Assembly: GCF_000764305.2 (NCBI RefSeq)
Contig: NW_025935717.1
Location: 372,001 to 436,000 of the forward strand
DNA: 64,000 bases
Source: Hyalella azteca
Taxonomy: Eukaryota; Arthropoda; Malacostraca; Amphipoda; Hyalellidae
Direction: 5' to 3'
Shown here: positions 1-12,539 of the stretch, piece after piece
Layout of the letters: each line of letters starts with the position of its first letter
Numbering within the stretch: position 1 is the stretch's first letter
The notes under the pieces: model-generated
The model's database searches: none
What the model saw: only the letters and a program-made list of their open reading frames with translations
Told to the model about the DNA's origin: nothing
Made by a program: the position numbers and the translations under genes

Positions 1-135
1 CATAAATAAATATAAGTTTTACTGTTATTTTAGATTTTAAGTATCTGTATTTATACCATTCAAATTAGGAAATTTTCAAATTTCTAGTTAATTCTTTTCA
101 TTAATAAATACTGCTTTTTTTTAAATGTTGAAAAC

Positions 136-145
136 GAATTTTAAT
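136..145 (-). terminator. Candidate polyadenylation signal of gene C
   Basis: On the minus strand an ATTAAA variant hexamer lies about 70 nt past the gene C stop codon. No perfect AATAAA is closer within the window. Weak evidence from motif and position only. Confidence 0.35.
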
Positions 146-209
146 AGAAGTAGTTGTGTGTTAAAGTTTTATACGAAAACGCTTTGATGTTTATGGGGCA
201 AACGAAGCT

Positions 210-2280
210 TCACCTTTTTTTGAATTCGAGGTCAAAATCAAAATGGTCATCGCTATCATGCGGTGCATCACTCTCTTCTCTTCCATGCTCATCATTTTCT
301 TTTTCCTGTTCCTTTCCTCTGTCACCATCTACATCGTGGAATTTGACTTTCTCATGGTCTTTTCCATCATGGTGCTTATTTTTTTCCGGTTGAATTTCAT
401 TGGCCCGAAAACCGTCATTTCGGTTGTTGTTTTCATCGACATTCGCTTTTTTGTCGCGATATGTTTCTTCTTTTTTGTTCTTATGAGAAGAGTGAGGTGC
501 GATCTTTTCATCCTCTTCGTGATCAACGGTTCTAAAAAGGTGGTAGTTGGGTGGGAGCTTATCCGTCTTTTCAGCTTCTGGTTCTGCTTGTACAGGATGA
601 GTTGGTGGTGAAGAATCCGGTCTTTGTTGCGATTTAGGTGGAGAAATTGGTGGGGAACTTGGTTCGTGATCGTCTAATCTTGGTCGAGATTTGGTTGAAG
701 GAGCCGGAAAGATATTTGGGTTGTAGCCACCAGATCTTGGTTCAGATATTTCTGGATCAGGAGACTCGGAGCTTCTTTGTGGTTGTGGTTGATGGTACGG
801 TTTGGATGGTTGTCCCCCGTTTTCAGGAGATTTGTTTTGGTTGCTAGTTTGTGGGTGCGGACGACTGCTTGGGTATTGTTGGTTGTGATAATTACCTTGT
901 CGATGTGGCTTGTTATTTATTTGTATATGCTCATTATTATTATGGTGGTTGTGGTTCACATAGTCAGGCTTCCTACTATCGCTGTTATTGTCTGGGCTGG
1001 AATCTCGATGATTATTATGATGGTTTCCTTGAATGCTGCTACGATACTGATCATTGCGTACGCTTTGCTGATGGTTATTAAGGGGTAGTGGTGATGAATT
1101 GTCATGATCATTTTGCTGATATTGACCGTGTGGTTGATGAGTTATTGGTGGTGATGTTTGGTGTGGTTGACTTAGATGATGTGGTGATGTATTAATGGTT
1201 GCTTCATCTGAAGATGGGTTTTCCCTAACATGGTGATGTTCGTTAGTTTTTTCGTGTGGTGGTATCTCATGAAAACCGCGGTTAATGCTAGGTTGGTCCA
1301 CAGGAGTGTAAATTTGATGACGCTGTTGGTTTTGTTGAACTGGATATTGATGGTGATTTTGCTGCTGGTGTTGATTTCGTTCTTGATGCAATGACGGTTG
1401 AGGTCCTTCGAAAGGCTGATTTTGTTGTTGATGATGTTGATGATGTTGTTGATGCTGTTGTTCTGTCTGTTGTTGATGGTGGAGAGGAGCTTGAGGTTGG
1501 GAATACGAATAATAAGTGTTCTGATGTGGAGGCTCGTGACTGTCCTTAAGAACACTGTCTTGTTCGCTGTTCTGTCCAGTCTGCGGATGAACAGCTACGT
1601 TCTGAGCGTCCGATGGCTGCTGTTGAACAACCAATGATCCTTGTTCATGCTGATGATGAACCGGCCTCTGGTGATTATGATTCCGAGGAACAGCATGACT
1701 TTGTTCATGAACGACAGCCGACCGTTGACGTTGATGTAGAGGAGCAGTTGGTCTCTGTTGAATAGCGCTTTGTTGGTGCAAAAGAGGAACAGTTGGCCTC
1801 TGTTGAATTGTCTCGTATTGATTCGGCAGCTGGTGTGGAACAACAGAAAGCTGTTGATGCTGTTGATTACTTGTTGGAACGATGGCAGTATTCTGTTGAT
1901 TATGCTGCGGGTGGTTATAAAATTGTTGTTGAAGCTGTTGTTGCGGTTGATAAAGTGGCTGTTGCAAATGCGCTTGTTGGTTAAAATGCTGTTGTTGATG
2001 CTGCTGAGCAACAGGAACAGGGTGCTGAACAGGGCCTGTTCTCTGCTGCAACAGGTGTGGTTGTGGTTGTTGGAACTGTTGTTGGTGTTGAGGGTTTTGT
2101 GCAGGGTAATATTGTTGATGCTGTTGATATTGGTGCGGCTGGGTGTTGACATATTGCTGTGGTTGCTGTTGTTGTTGACTGTTGAAGTGCGGGTGTGGTT
2201 GAGGATCCTGTTGGTTGTGGTGAGGGCTCTTGGTGGTAACTTCCAGGATTTCTGCGTATTTTCTTCCCTGGGATGCTTTT
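210..2280 (-). CDS. Gene C terminal exon: Gln/His/Pro-rich tail
   Basis: The acceptor is TTTTATTCAG at 2290-2281. One base (A) completes an Arg codon begun in exon 4036-3893, then the frame stays open for 689 codons to a stop at 212-210. It starts KASQGRKYAEILEVTTKS. The first third is mostly Gln, Asn and His in short irregular repeats (HQQQ, QQYQ). The middle is rich in His, Asn, Ser and Pro, including SPPISPPKS and RSGGYNPNIFPAP. The end is charged (KNKKEETYRDKK, then acidic). No membrane segment is seen. CAA and CAG codons are mixed, so this is selected low-complexity protein rather than a pure microsatellite. The open reading in the other frames is a composition shadow. Confidence 0.85.
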
Positions 2281-5200
2281 CTGAATAAAATAGTTTGACA
2301 AAAAATTTCTGTTGATGAAATAATACAACCAAAATTTATTGTGTGATTGCTTGAAAAAGCATAAATTTAAATGAATTAACAAAAGATAATACAATTTTGT
2401 TATGAATTCGCTCTAAAAATTTTAAGTAAATTCGGAATTTATTTTAGAAATTTCTTCGGGGCTCGTTTTTTCCGCCAGGCTCAAGAGTCGATCCATAAAT
2501 TATCTTGGTTCTCTATTTTATGATTCGTTGCGCTAAACTTTTCAAAAGCGCTCATGAACTTCCAGCTTTTTCAAATATCCAACTCCCATGAAACTTCGAA
2601 CTTTTGCGAAGTGTATTAATTATATATTTTTTCCTCGAAATTTGTGACATTGGAAAGATTTAAGTTGTATTCGCGATAATATGAATATTTTTTTATGAAA
2701 AGTTGATCCAGAAACCATGCTGAAATGGAGCCATTTTTGGCTGTTGTCCCGATTCAAATTACGAAAGAAATTTTTATTTTTTTTAAATTATCTCTCCCAT
2801 GGCTGCGTGACATTATTTTCAAAGGCAGCCGAATGTTTAAATTATATGCCGAGCATCCCCGGACATCACATCCATCATCACAAGGCGCTAGAACATCGTA
2901 GTAAACATAGTATAATGTAGAATAAGAAATACTATAAAAGACGCTATGCATCAGTACATCTCAACAATTTACTCATCACCGCGCACCTCATCACCACATA
3001 ACATGTTGCTGCATCACTCATTACCACACAACATATCATCGTAGGACGTTCATCACACAATAAACTGCAACCCCTGAAAAATTACAGTTCGACTCATCAT
3101 CACACATACAAGGAGGGGTCACTGCGGTCACATGTGATGTCTGGAACATAGACATCACTGTACATTATTGATCGAAAACCCTGAACCCCGAGAGTCTCAC
3201 ACACCACACATCTTGCACCGCACATTACACATCCCACCACAGACATCATTCGGTGAATCACAACAAATTTCCACCTCGTTGCCACACATATCTCATAAAT
3301 GCTCAGTCTCACATACCACTCACACGTGTCATACACTACTCTAACACCACATACCCACCATACACATACACACCATACACATACATACCATACACATACA
3401 CACCATACACCTAACACCACAAACTACACAAAAGATACAGCATGCATACCATACACCACACACTACACCTCCGCACGCCATCACCCACACACACAAAACA
3501 CATCATACACTCCACACCACATACCCCCCCCCCCACACAAACCACTCATATATAAAGTACACACCACACAAATACCACTCACACACCCTACAAACAACAC
3601 ACACAACACGTACACATTACTAACACATAATACAGATCATACACGCCACACCACATACCCCCCCCCCCACTCACACACACCACTCACGCATACCACTCAC
3701 ACACACACTATTACTGACACGCACACATTACTAACACACCACACACCACAGCCACAATTCCTACACATTACTAACACACCACACATACCACACACACAAC
3801 ATCTACACATCACTAACACATCACACACACCACAGCCACATTACTAACACACCACACCCACACGTTACTAACACACCACACACACAACACACCTTGGCCC
3901 GGAGTAGTCGAAGACGCCGCGGTCTTGGGGCGCGAGCTGTCGGCTGTCGCTGCCGTGCGACGGTCGCTGGCGCTGTGTCACCTGACGCTGCTGGGCCTTC
4001 TCGTGCTGGGGAGCTTGGGCGGCCGCAGGGGCTTCCCTGAGGGGGAGAAATATATCAGTGACGGGGGAAATATATCAATGAGGGGAGAAATATACCAATG
4101 AGGGGAGAAATATACCAATGAGGGGAGAAATATATCAGTGACGGGAGGGCGGGACTCGAGGGCGGGGTGACCTGCCTAGCGACGACTAGGAGACGGAGGA
4201 CGACGAAGGCGGCGCATCAGTGTGTCCGGGGACTAGGAAGTCCCGAACTCATCATATAAGGTCATAAGATAATAAGGGAGATAGATCGAAACATCACAAC
4301 GACTATGATTATTCTACTTTTTCAAAAAGCTATTAAACGGAAAAATCTTTGCTATTTGGGCCTAACCTCAGTAGGATAAGTAGAATCTCAGTATGATGGG
4401 GGTTTAGGGTACCAAAATTTTTTTAGAACCATGAGCTTAACCTTAACCTAATGAGGTTGGCATTAAAAAGTATATCAAAGAGTAGCGTTTCATGTTCTTG
4501 ATGTAGCCCCATAATACATCAACAACTTATTTTATAAGTAGGAGTGCGACGCGATTTTGTCGCACAATCACATGCCTCTCGCAAAATTCAACTAACTTTG
4601 TGCCAGTGATAATGGGATGATGTAGTTCTAATTTAACTTACCGTTCAATTCACTTTAGGAGTTAACAGAATTCGGTTATGGTGGCATTAGGCCAATTAAA
4701 CTTAAGGTTGAACAAACTTAGGGTTGAGGTTGCATGGCATAAGGCCAATAATTCCGACTTACGGGTAGTGAGTAAGGTAAGTTAACTGCGGGCTAACTGA
4801 CTTGGGTTGAAGTTACAAGAGACGACCCTTAAGAACTTAGGGTTGAACTGACTTAGGTTTGAGCAGGTCGTCAGAGGTGTGGCGACGCGAGTTGGTGAAC
4901 TTGCTGTCCTTGCCGCTGTTTTGGCTGTGGCTGCAGTGCTCGGAAAATCCACCATGTCCATCATTGCAGACCTGGCGAAGCGTACGTTATTTTTAATTCA
5001 GTATTCATGCAATAAAAGAATTACACATTAAATATTGCTTATTTTTTCACTATGTAATGCGTTATTTAAAACAGGTGGAAATTAATAAATTACGGTTTTT
5101 GTTAGAGAGCATCAAGTTAGCAGTTTGCTTTTTTTAGTAAACAATTGTTAAGTCACGCACCTCACACGTCATGCCATCTTTGTTGACGATTTCACACTTT

Positions 5201-7966
5201 CCTTTGTTTTTCTTCTCCTCCTGTTTGCTGGAAGCGGCATGGAGACCGGAGCTTCCAAAGGGACTTTCGTCATGGAAATCATGTCGTCTTTGTGCAAACC
5301 GAGGCTGGAAACTGGAAGCTGCTTGTCCTCTAGGCCGATGATCCACAGTTCTTCTGGATCCTTGAGGTCTCCTTAACGCCTTTGATCCCTCGAATATCCT
5401 GGGTTCTTCGGATCTCTCCGACTCGGCTGCCTCTCTCTGGGGCTGCTCTCTTGCGGGGGCTTTTTCTTCTTTCTTATCGCTCCCGAAACCTCCAGAGAAG
5501 CCGGCAAATTCACTGTGGAATTCTTTGGGAAACTGGAATGAATTACTGGAACTCCCGAAGAGACTTTGACTGTTTTTAAAAGTATCAGGAGGAGCGATGT
5601 TTGATGAAGCCAAGTTAGAGGATGACCCGAAAGGATTGCCAGGCATGAAGCCTTGTTCTTTCTGCGCGGCCATTTGTTCTTTGGTCATTTCACCCAGATG
5701 CCCAAGGCCACCGAACTGGAAGCTTCCTAAAGTTGGAAAATTGTTGCTTGCGGCTGGAAGTACTTTGGTGTACTCAGGGGCTGAAGCCGCAGAATCTATG
5801 CCCACATCCTGGAATTTTGTAAAAGGAAGATTTGAATAACAAAATATTTTCAAGACTGAATTTCTTTTCTGTATGTATTGGAAAAGTTTAAATCTGGATG
5901 TGAAATTTCTTAGGTTTACACCTTAACTGATTTAAATATTTAATGCAAAGGAATTAGTTCATTGTTTCACGTCAATCTTTTTTCATTTATAAAATAGAGA
6001 GGGACAATTAGTAAAAATGATTTGAATTGATTCCTATTAAAAGGCATTAACAAAAATGTGAAAAATTATGATGTGCAATGCATCCGTAAATATTAATCAG
6101 GAATTGTATCTGTTACGTTACTAGAAAAAGCTTTATTTACAACCATGAAGAATAATATATATTTAGTGATGCTTGTTTCGAGTCAAATTATTAATTAAAG
6201 TGGCAAGATTGGATTGGAGACTTGATGAAAGACATCTGGTCGCCAAGTCTATTCAAACGAAACGTTGTTTAAAGTTTGAACCCAAATATTAGGGGATAAT
6301 TTTCAAATACTTTCCAAGTATTAACTTTGAAAGCCGAAGAACCTAAGATCAAATTAGATGTAAAGTAACTATTGGTTTAGGTATCATTGTTATTTAAAGC
6401 TTATGTGCATGAAGATCAAAATTTGCGTCAGGTAAAGATAGAAGCCTGATATTGTTAGGTTGAATTGCAAAATGAATAATAAAATTCAATTCTACTTCAG
6501 TTAGTAAAATTGAAATTAGAAACGAGCATTTAATTCAAATGTTAATTAGAAGCATGCGATTAAGGTTTGAAAAAACTCAATGTTATAAGTAAACAGAATA
6601 ACATTTAGTGATTAAACTTAAATATAACAAGCTAATATTATTAAAGCTTTAGCACCAACTTGGAAGAAGTTACGGAAGCCAATATCCTCCATGAAGCCAC
6701 CTAAAGCCTTAGATTCAGCCACCTGCTGCGTGCCGGTGGCTATGGGACCTGCCACCTGGTGGATTATTAGTTAAAGTTGAACTAACACGTGGCTAATTTT
6801 AATTTTTTAAATATTTTTAAAATTTTTTTTATTTTTATTTCACCACACGTGCCGAGCGGGCGCATCAGAAATAAAGGAGGTTTCTAGTCACGACTGCGTA
6901 AATGATTTATGCATTGCAGACCGGCAAAAAGTTATTATATATTATGTTATATATAAAGGAAATGAATAAAGAGGATTCCCGATTTTTTTAACTTACAAGT
7001 TAATAAATGAAAAATTTTATCATCAAAGAAGTGAGAAGTTTACAAGTGATTTAAAGAACATTAAAGGCCACCAATTATGTTCGTTATTTATGGCAGTGAC
7101 TGTGTTACCTGCTTGATAATTCAAATTGGACTAACCGGATGAGTTGGTAATTTGCGAGAGCGAAATACGAACGTTCAAGTTTTCTAATACATAAAACGCA
7201 TAACTTAGTAATTGTGGAATTTTTCCGCAATCAAATTTTTAATTGAATTAAAAAGACATTCAGACTCAATCTCAAAAGAGAATATTTTTTACAATAATTT
7301 CTGTATTTTATTTGCTCCACAGTTCAGTCGAAATTAAATATGGTAGCAACATAAGTTAAATATTGGTTGAGTTATGAGAAGAGATGGCTGTCTTCTGTAA
7401 AATATTTAGAAAAAATAGAATTAGCAAAGTTATTTGAAGCGAGGCTGTCAGCAATAATCACTAATAATAAAATGAAATTATTTTAAGCAAACTTATTTAA
7501 AGCTTATGTGAATGTGAATGAAGGCTCTACTCTAAATATACGAAATAAGAAACGATAAAGACCAATATAAAAATTAGAATAGAGAGAGATGACATGAATA
7601 GAGATTTTTCATCTGAGGAAATAAAATTTAAACCGGATTTGTATCGGTGTATAACCTTTTATATTTTCTTTTTAATTTTATTCATATTTTAAAATCATTA
7701 TTTGTTATTTATTCCACCGATATCACATTATAGCACTGATTAAAAAAATGTTAGTTATTGAAATGTAAATGAACGTTTATTTATATGTTTATTTATGTAA
7801 AGTATACATTTATTATGGATGAACGTTCAAGAGCTAGCAGTCTTTTTGGTTATTAAAATTTTTAAATTTAAATTACACTCACCTGCGTAACATGAGACAT
7901 GCTGGCCGCCATAGAACACGTCATCACTAACATCATCACTATTATCATCACCATCATGCGATCCAT
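210..7966 (-). CDS. Gene C: secreted Gln/His-rich protein with four-Cys motif (7 coding exons)
   Basis: Exons read on the minus strand: 7966-7883, 6755-6660, 5808-5161, 4971-4853, 4036-3893 and 2280-210, preceded by an acceptor at 7978. All have AG/GT borders and agreeing phases (0,0,0,2,2), giving about 1053 aa. Residues 1-22 are a Met-rich signal peptide (MDRMMVMIIVMMLVM...). Exon 2 carries GGFMEDIGFRNFFQ. Exon 3 is Phe/Gly/Ser-rich and ends in KDGMTCE. Exon 4 continues VCNDGHGGFSEHCSH, so Cys 265, 275, 278 and 289 form a C-x9-C-x2-C-x10-C pattern. The last exon is about 690 codons, very rich in Gln, His, Asn and Pro, and ends acidic (HFDFDLEFKKR). I recall a similar GMxC.VC...E.CS motif in unnamed insect secreted proteins, but cannot check it. 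The function is unknown; an extracellular or cuticle structural role is inferred. The weakest exon is 6755-6660, whose donor is GTTGGT. Confidence 0.72.
2290..3892 (-). repeat. Gene C last intron with CA-rich low-complexity tract
   Basis: The intron between exons 4036-3893 and 2280-210. From about 2940 to 3890 it is dominated by ACACAC/CACCAC sequence with two poly-C runs (about 3523 and 3661). The long open frames here on both strands translate to Thr/His or Cys/Val repeats and are composition artefacts. Confidence 0.75.
3893..4036 (-). CDS. Gene C exon: Ala/Gln/Arg-rich linker
   Basis: A 144-nt exon in phase 2 at both ends, with acceptor CCCCCTCAG and donor CAAG|GTGTGT. It reads EAPAAAQAPQHEKAQQRQ, continues through VTQRQRPSHGSDSRQ, and ends FDYSGPR. 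Its G+C content is far above the flanking introns, which makes it stand out as coding. The last two bases (AG) plus A of the terminal exon restore Arg. Its acceptor lies at the edge of a 20-bp minisatellite. Confidence 0.7.
4044..4150. repeat. 20-bp minisatellite at a splice acceptor
   Basis: About five copies of GAGGGGAGAAATATAYCAAT. On the minus strand each unit supplies TATATTTCTCCCCTCA, nearly the same as the real acceptor tract TATTTCTCCCCCTCAG of gene C exon 4036-3893. Confidence 0.8.
4853..4971 (-). CDS. Gene C exon: VC..H..C half of the cysteine motif
   Basis: Acceptor CGCCAG, then VCNDGHGGFSEHCSH followed by SQNSGKDSKFTNSRRH and DDLLKP. The donor GTCAGT leaves two bases (AA), completed to Lys by the next exon. 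Reading on without splicing meets a stop after VQP, which supports the donor. The join TCE|VC creates a CxxC-like pair across the exon border. Confidence 0.7.
5161..5808 (-). CDS. Gene C exon: Phe/Gly/Ser-rich domain and first two cysteines
   Basis: This 216-codon exon is phase 0 at both ends, with acceptor AAATTCCAG and donor GAG|GTGCGT. It opens DVGIDSAASAPEYTKVLPAAS, which resembles QDVGV...QEYFDMLPGASS in exon 2 of gene A, so the two genes probably share this ancestral segment. Short Phe-Gly patches follow (GSFQFGG, NPFGSSS, LFGSSS, FAGFSGGFG), then a charged Arg/Glu-rich stretch, then KGKCEIVNKDGMTCE. Cys 265 and 275 join Cys 278 and 289 of the next exon. Confidence 0.85.
5809..7882 (-). 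other. Gene C introns 1 and 2
   Basis: AT-rich intron sequence around the 96-nt exon 6755-6660 (VAGPIATGTQQVAESK...). Apart from that exon no gene or clear repeat is seen. Confidence 0.5.
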
Positions 7967-8394
7967 GCTCGCCAAATTCTGTACACAAATTTAAAATACA
8001 TTAAGATACAATTTCATGGTTATAAAAGTTTCATGATCTAAAGAACATTCTTGAAATTTTTAGTAATGTACGGATTAAACAACAAATTTTAAGATTTAAA
8101 AAAGAACATTAAAAATTGAATTTATCTCGAAAATCGATACTTTCTGTGACGCATTTCAAAAATTATTTCATGCCGAAAAAAATATTTAACCCTTATAAAC
8201 AATGCAAGCTGCATTTTATAGGCAAACTCGCGTCGTAATCTTTGATGGAATTTGAATTTTGAAAAGTGTAATTCTTTTATTCGTTGCTTTAGCTTATTTT
8301 TGTTCAGAAAAGAGCGCTTATTCGTAAAACAATTCGCTCACGTGTGACAGTCTGCCGCTTTAGAACGGCAATTACGAAACATAGGCGTGCGTTT

Positions 8395-8428
8395 CGTCTG
8401 TATTCGAATTCGGTACGTTATATACACG
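8395..8428 (-). promoter_or_regulatory. Alternative TATA-like site upstream of gene C
   Basis: On the minus strand GTGTATATAACG (about 8427-8416) lies about 450 bp before the first coding exon of gene C, in a locally CpG-rich stretch. No good initiator follows. The first ATG downstream is out of phase with the signal-peptide exon, so it would act only as 5' UTR or uORF. Weaker than the 15.33 kb site. Confidence 0.25.
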
Positions 8429-8429
8429 A

Positions 8430-10195
8430 GTGCGTTGCGTCACAATCGAACAAACAATCAGAAAAAAGTGACGCGCACGATCAACAGAGAACGTGATGTG
8501 ATGTCTTCGCGTATGTCTTCGACGTGCAGGTATCAACGGAATGAATTGGGCATATTTTACCAACGCACACATTTTACGCGTAACACTGATGCGTTGTCCA
8601 TTTACCGCTGAGCACAAGTAGATCAGGATGACCCAAACAGAGGCCAAATGTGTATCGCTTTTTGGACCGTACACTTACATATTTATTGGAGTGGGACCAG
8701 TGAAACAATGCTTATTCGACACCCGCGAAGCATCCATGAAAATTTACCGGGGAAATCACAACACATAGACAACCGGGGAAATTCGATCGATGTTTTGATG
8801 GAAATTATACGTCTAAGCTGCTAACTAAATTCAAGAAAAAATTCACACCTGTTGTAAAACTCACAGAGCCTTCACAAAGAGAGTACATTCACATATTTCC
8901 CCACATAGAAATATGTTGGAATATGTTCCAATATGTTCCAATCTATTCCATTGTTGGAAATACTTTTGACTGCGACTGCTAATTCTTAATAACGCTATCA
9001 TGGAAACGAGAATGTTAATTAAAATATTTACGCTTCAACTCATCCCGCCAGATTCGAAACTGGAAATACAGTCAATTTTTAAGATTTTAAATTCGTAAAA
9101 ATTTTTATTCATTATTTCGTATAGAATTTTTATTCTTTAATGAATTTTATTTATGTTGGCAGGGAACAGAACTAAGCATTCGAGGAAAATCAAAACCATA
9201 ATAATAAAACAATAATAAACCATAATAAAACCATAATCATATCATTGAGTTTCCAACATAAAAAAAGACGCAAACTGCAATATTTCAGTACAATAAATGA
9301 CGAGACAATACAGTAAATGATGCATGAATTTGCCGAGAATTTTTTATGCGAAAAATCATTTGGACGAAAAATTGCGTTAATTTTTTACACCTGCAGAGCC
9401 AGAGACTTTTTCTTTGGTGTCAGGTTCGTGCGTGCGTGACTGTGCTGCGGGAAAAGAGATTGGAAAAAGCTTTTGTTCTTCAAATCAACTGAGGCAAATC
9501 TCCAATTTCCTGATCATCAAGTAACCGACCAAGCAAAAACTTCGTAATTTTTTATTTTATTTAAATTGTGGAGATAATGCTTTCTCTGCACTAAGTTAGA
9601 TACCGTGAGCAAAGATATATAATTGTGTTTTGTAGCTGCGATTGTTAGTGACAATTGAATTTTTATTCTAGTTTAATGAAAGTCTTGCGTTCGGTGGTTC
9701 TGAGTGAAAGATCTTTACATAAAATACAGAAAATTGATTTTCTTCCGTTTAATGCTTGTAAATCTCGTCGGTTCCGTGTTTCTTTTAGTCCTGCATATTT
9801 CTTGAGTTAGTGTTTTAATAGCTCCGTCATTTCAATTTTCGTCGCGTGCCTTTTTGGGTCAGAGCTTTAAAAAATGAGGAACAATATTTTTGAACCGAAT
9901 CGTGGTTGCTATTGCTTTATAGGCTTTAGGGATTTATTTTAATTGAATAATTGTCCAATTTGATCATTTTAAATGAAACTCAAGGAAGAACAATAAATGA
10001 TATGAAATAATAAGGATTATTAGAGAGAGAAATATGCGCAATAAATTAGGATGATAGGCGTTTTTCGTTCTGCCTCTCCATTTTGATGACGTCACATGAA
10101 GCAATAACAAAATTTCCCATTCAATCGTCGGGCAAAAAAAATCTCTTGCATCGCCGCTTGTTGAAGCGAACGATTGCTTCATTGTTTCTCGATGG
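8430..10195. other. Spacer, no gene seen
   Basis: AT-rich DNA. A stretch around 8622-8668 resembles part of the candidate MITE at 33778-33998. Small repeats of ATATGTTCCA occur near 8910-8950 and AATAATAAAACC near 9195-9240. The short open frames show no recognisable protein. Confidence 0.4.
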
Positions 10196-10199
10196 CAAG

Positions 10200-10355
10200 G
10201 CCCCGTGGGTGAGGGTGATGGGTGACATCATGGGCCGTGGGTGAGGGTGATGGGTGACATCATGGGCTGTGGGTGATGGTGGTGGGTGACATCATGGGCT
10301 GTGGGTGATGGTGGTGGGTGACATCGTGGGCTGTGGGTGATGGTGGTGGGTAGGA
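10200..10355. repeat. 32-bp minisatellite
   Basis: Four to five tandem copies of a GT-rich unit beginning GTGGGTGAKGGTGRTGGGTG and ending ACATCATGGGC. Unusually G-rich on the plus strand. Confidence 0.85.
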
Positions 10356-11194
10356 CGTGAAACGTTATAATCTTTACTTTTGAAATTTTCATACTTAATT
10401 TGTGATATTCAGCTTGAAGATTTTAACATCATAAAATTGTCTTTTTAATTAAGTCATTGAGTGAAAATAAAATTTTGGATTTCAGATTCGATTGAAGCAA
10501 AATTTTCTGTCGTCCCTAAATATGATTAAATAGTTTGTACTAAATACAATGTCACGAAAATATTTTGCCGTTCGTATTTTCGCCAGTTGGTCAACTAATA
10601 CAACGAAATAAGTAAATATGAACTCAGAAAGTAGGATATGCTGTGGCTATTAGGTAATTTTTACATAGATTTCTTCTTATTAATTCACCTCTGCATTTTA
10701 AAATCGTTGTAAATAATATGTATTGTAGATATTACGATGATTAATATCGTATTCATTATATTCACTTGATCTACTTATTTTTATTATTTAATGATTCTAA
10801 AAAGTACATTAAAATTTACCAGACTTAAGCGTGATTTTTTAACTGTGAATTTTACTTTTATTATAATGATAAAAAATGCTGCAATGGAAGTTGTTCATAT
10901 TTTCCGATTCTGTCAAGTCGGAACACTTATTTCGACTTCATTTCTCGCAATTATTTCATGTTTATCTTGTTGTTTAAAGCCTTTTATCACAGATAGAACA
11001 ATGTTTGATCGAGTCATTATTTGATCGAGATTTAGCCATTTTTAATCCCAGTCAACGAAGATACCGAGATTGTCGATGTCTTCATCAGTTTTCAGTTGCT
11101 GATAATTACAGATGAGGTTTTAAATTTCCATCAATTAAGCCTTTAAATCTCTCCAAACGAGACCTCATTTTACGCTTTTGCAATACAGAGCTGG

Positions 11195-11500
11195 CCTCTT
11201 GTAATTGAAACAGTTTTTTGTTAATTGAAATTGAAACAGTTTTTAATTGCTAAATGGATTGTTAATTAAAAGTGAAAGAGTTTTTGTTAATTGAAATCGA
11301 AACAGTTTTTTGTTAATTGAATTGAAACAGTTTTTTGTTAATTGAATTGAAACAGTTTTTTGTTAATTGAAATTGAAACAGTTTTTTGTTAATTGAAATT
11401 AAAACAGTTTTTTGTTAATTGAAATTGGAACAGTTTTTCGTTAATTTAAATTGAAGTAGTTTTTTGTTAATTGAAATTGAAGCAGTTTTTGTTAATCACT
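11195..11500. repeat. 26-bp minisatellite
   Basis: About a dozen copies of a unit containing GTTAATTGAAATTGAAACAG followed by a T-run. Copies vary in the T-run length and in one AAT/AAAT step. Confidence 0.85.
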
Positions 11501-11837
11501 CGGTAACCAAATTCAGAGAAAACTTCATATCCACTAACATCATCGTGCGGTAGCATTCTCCGTGAAGTTTTTCGGCTCAAACAGCATAAAATTGAACACA
11601 ATTAATTATTTTTGATTTCAAAATGCCAAAATTTACCGCATTCATTCTCTTAGAAAAGGAAAACAATGCGTTTTGACGTCACACAAGTCCAAACTTGAAC
11701 CTGAAGGACTCGAATGGATTCCATCGGCAACTTTGCGTGACCTACAATTTTTTGATCGGAAAACTCAGTGGGGAAAACCATTGGGAAATTGTAAGAGTGC
11801 GCAACGCTTAGTCTGTGCAACCGAGACAACCTTGACA

Positions 11838-12538
11838 TGCTGTAACTTGACCAACAGAACTTTGACCAACTATAACTTGACCTACTGTAACTTGACCTAG
11901 TGCAACTTGACCAACATAACTTTGACCAATTGTAACTTGACCTACTGCAACTTGACCAACATAACTTTGACCAACTGTAACTTGACCAACAGAACTCTGA
12001 CCTACTGTAACTTGACCAACAGAACTTTGACCAACTGTAACTTGACCTACTGTAACTTGACCAACAGAACTTTGACCTACTGCACCTTGACCAACATAAC
12101 TTTGACCAACTGTAACTTGACCTACTGTAACTTGACCTACTGTAACTTGACCTACTGTAACTTGACCAACATAACTTTGACTAACTGTAACTTGACCTAC
12201 TGTAAATTGACCAACTGCAACTTGACCAACTGTAAGTTGAACAACGGCGACTTGATCAACTGTAACTTGACCTACTGTAACTTGACCAACACAACTCTGA
12301 TAACTGTAACTTGGCCTACTGTAAATTGACCGACTGCAACTTGACCAACTGTAAGTTGAACAACGACAACTTGATCAACTGTAACTTGACCGACTGTAAC
12401 TTAACCAACACAACTCTGATAACTGTAACTTGGCCTACTGTAAATTGACCGACTGCAACTTGACCAACTGTAAGTTGAACAACGGCAACTTGATCAACTG
12501 TAACTTGACCGACTGTAACTTAACCAACACAACATAGA
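11838..12538. repeat. 15-bp satellite-like array with a higher-order repeat
   Basis: More than 40 copies of ACTGTAACTTGACCA. The unit length is a multiple of three, so frames stay open and translate to a pentapeptide-like pattern (CNLTN, RTLTN); this is not evidence of a gene. Two adjacent about 119-bp blocks (from about 12301 and 12420) are near identical, indicating higher-order duplication. Confidence 0.9.
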
Positions 12539-12539
12539 T

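Noticed and set aside
3299..3847. 182-aa Thr/His-rich plus-strand frame
   Set aside because: Translation of a CA-rich low-complexity intron of gene C; no start context or domain.
8372..8674. 100-aa minus-strand frame with a hydrophobic start
   Set aside because: No homology recognised. It overlaps a CpG-rich possible promoter and a MITE-like stretch, and is more likely regulatory DNA.
11673..12329. Pentapeptide-repeat-like protein (CNLTN repeats)
   Set aside because: The 15-bp unit is a multiple of 3, so frames stay open by default; stops interrupt the array and no gene signals flank it.
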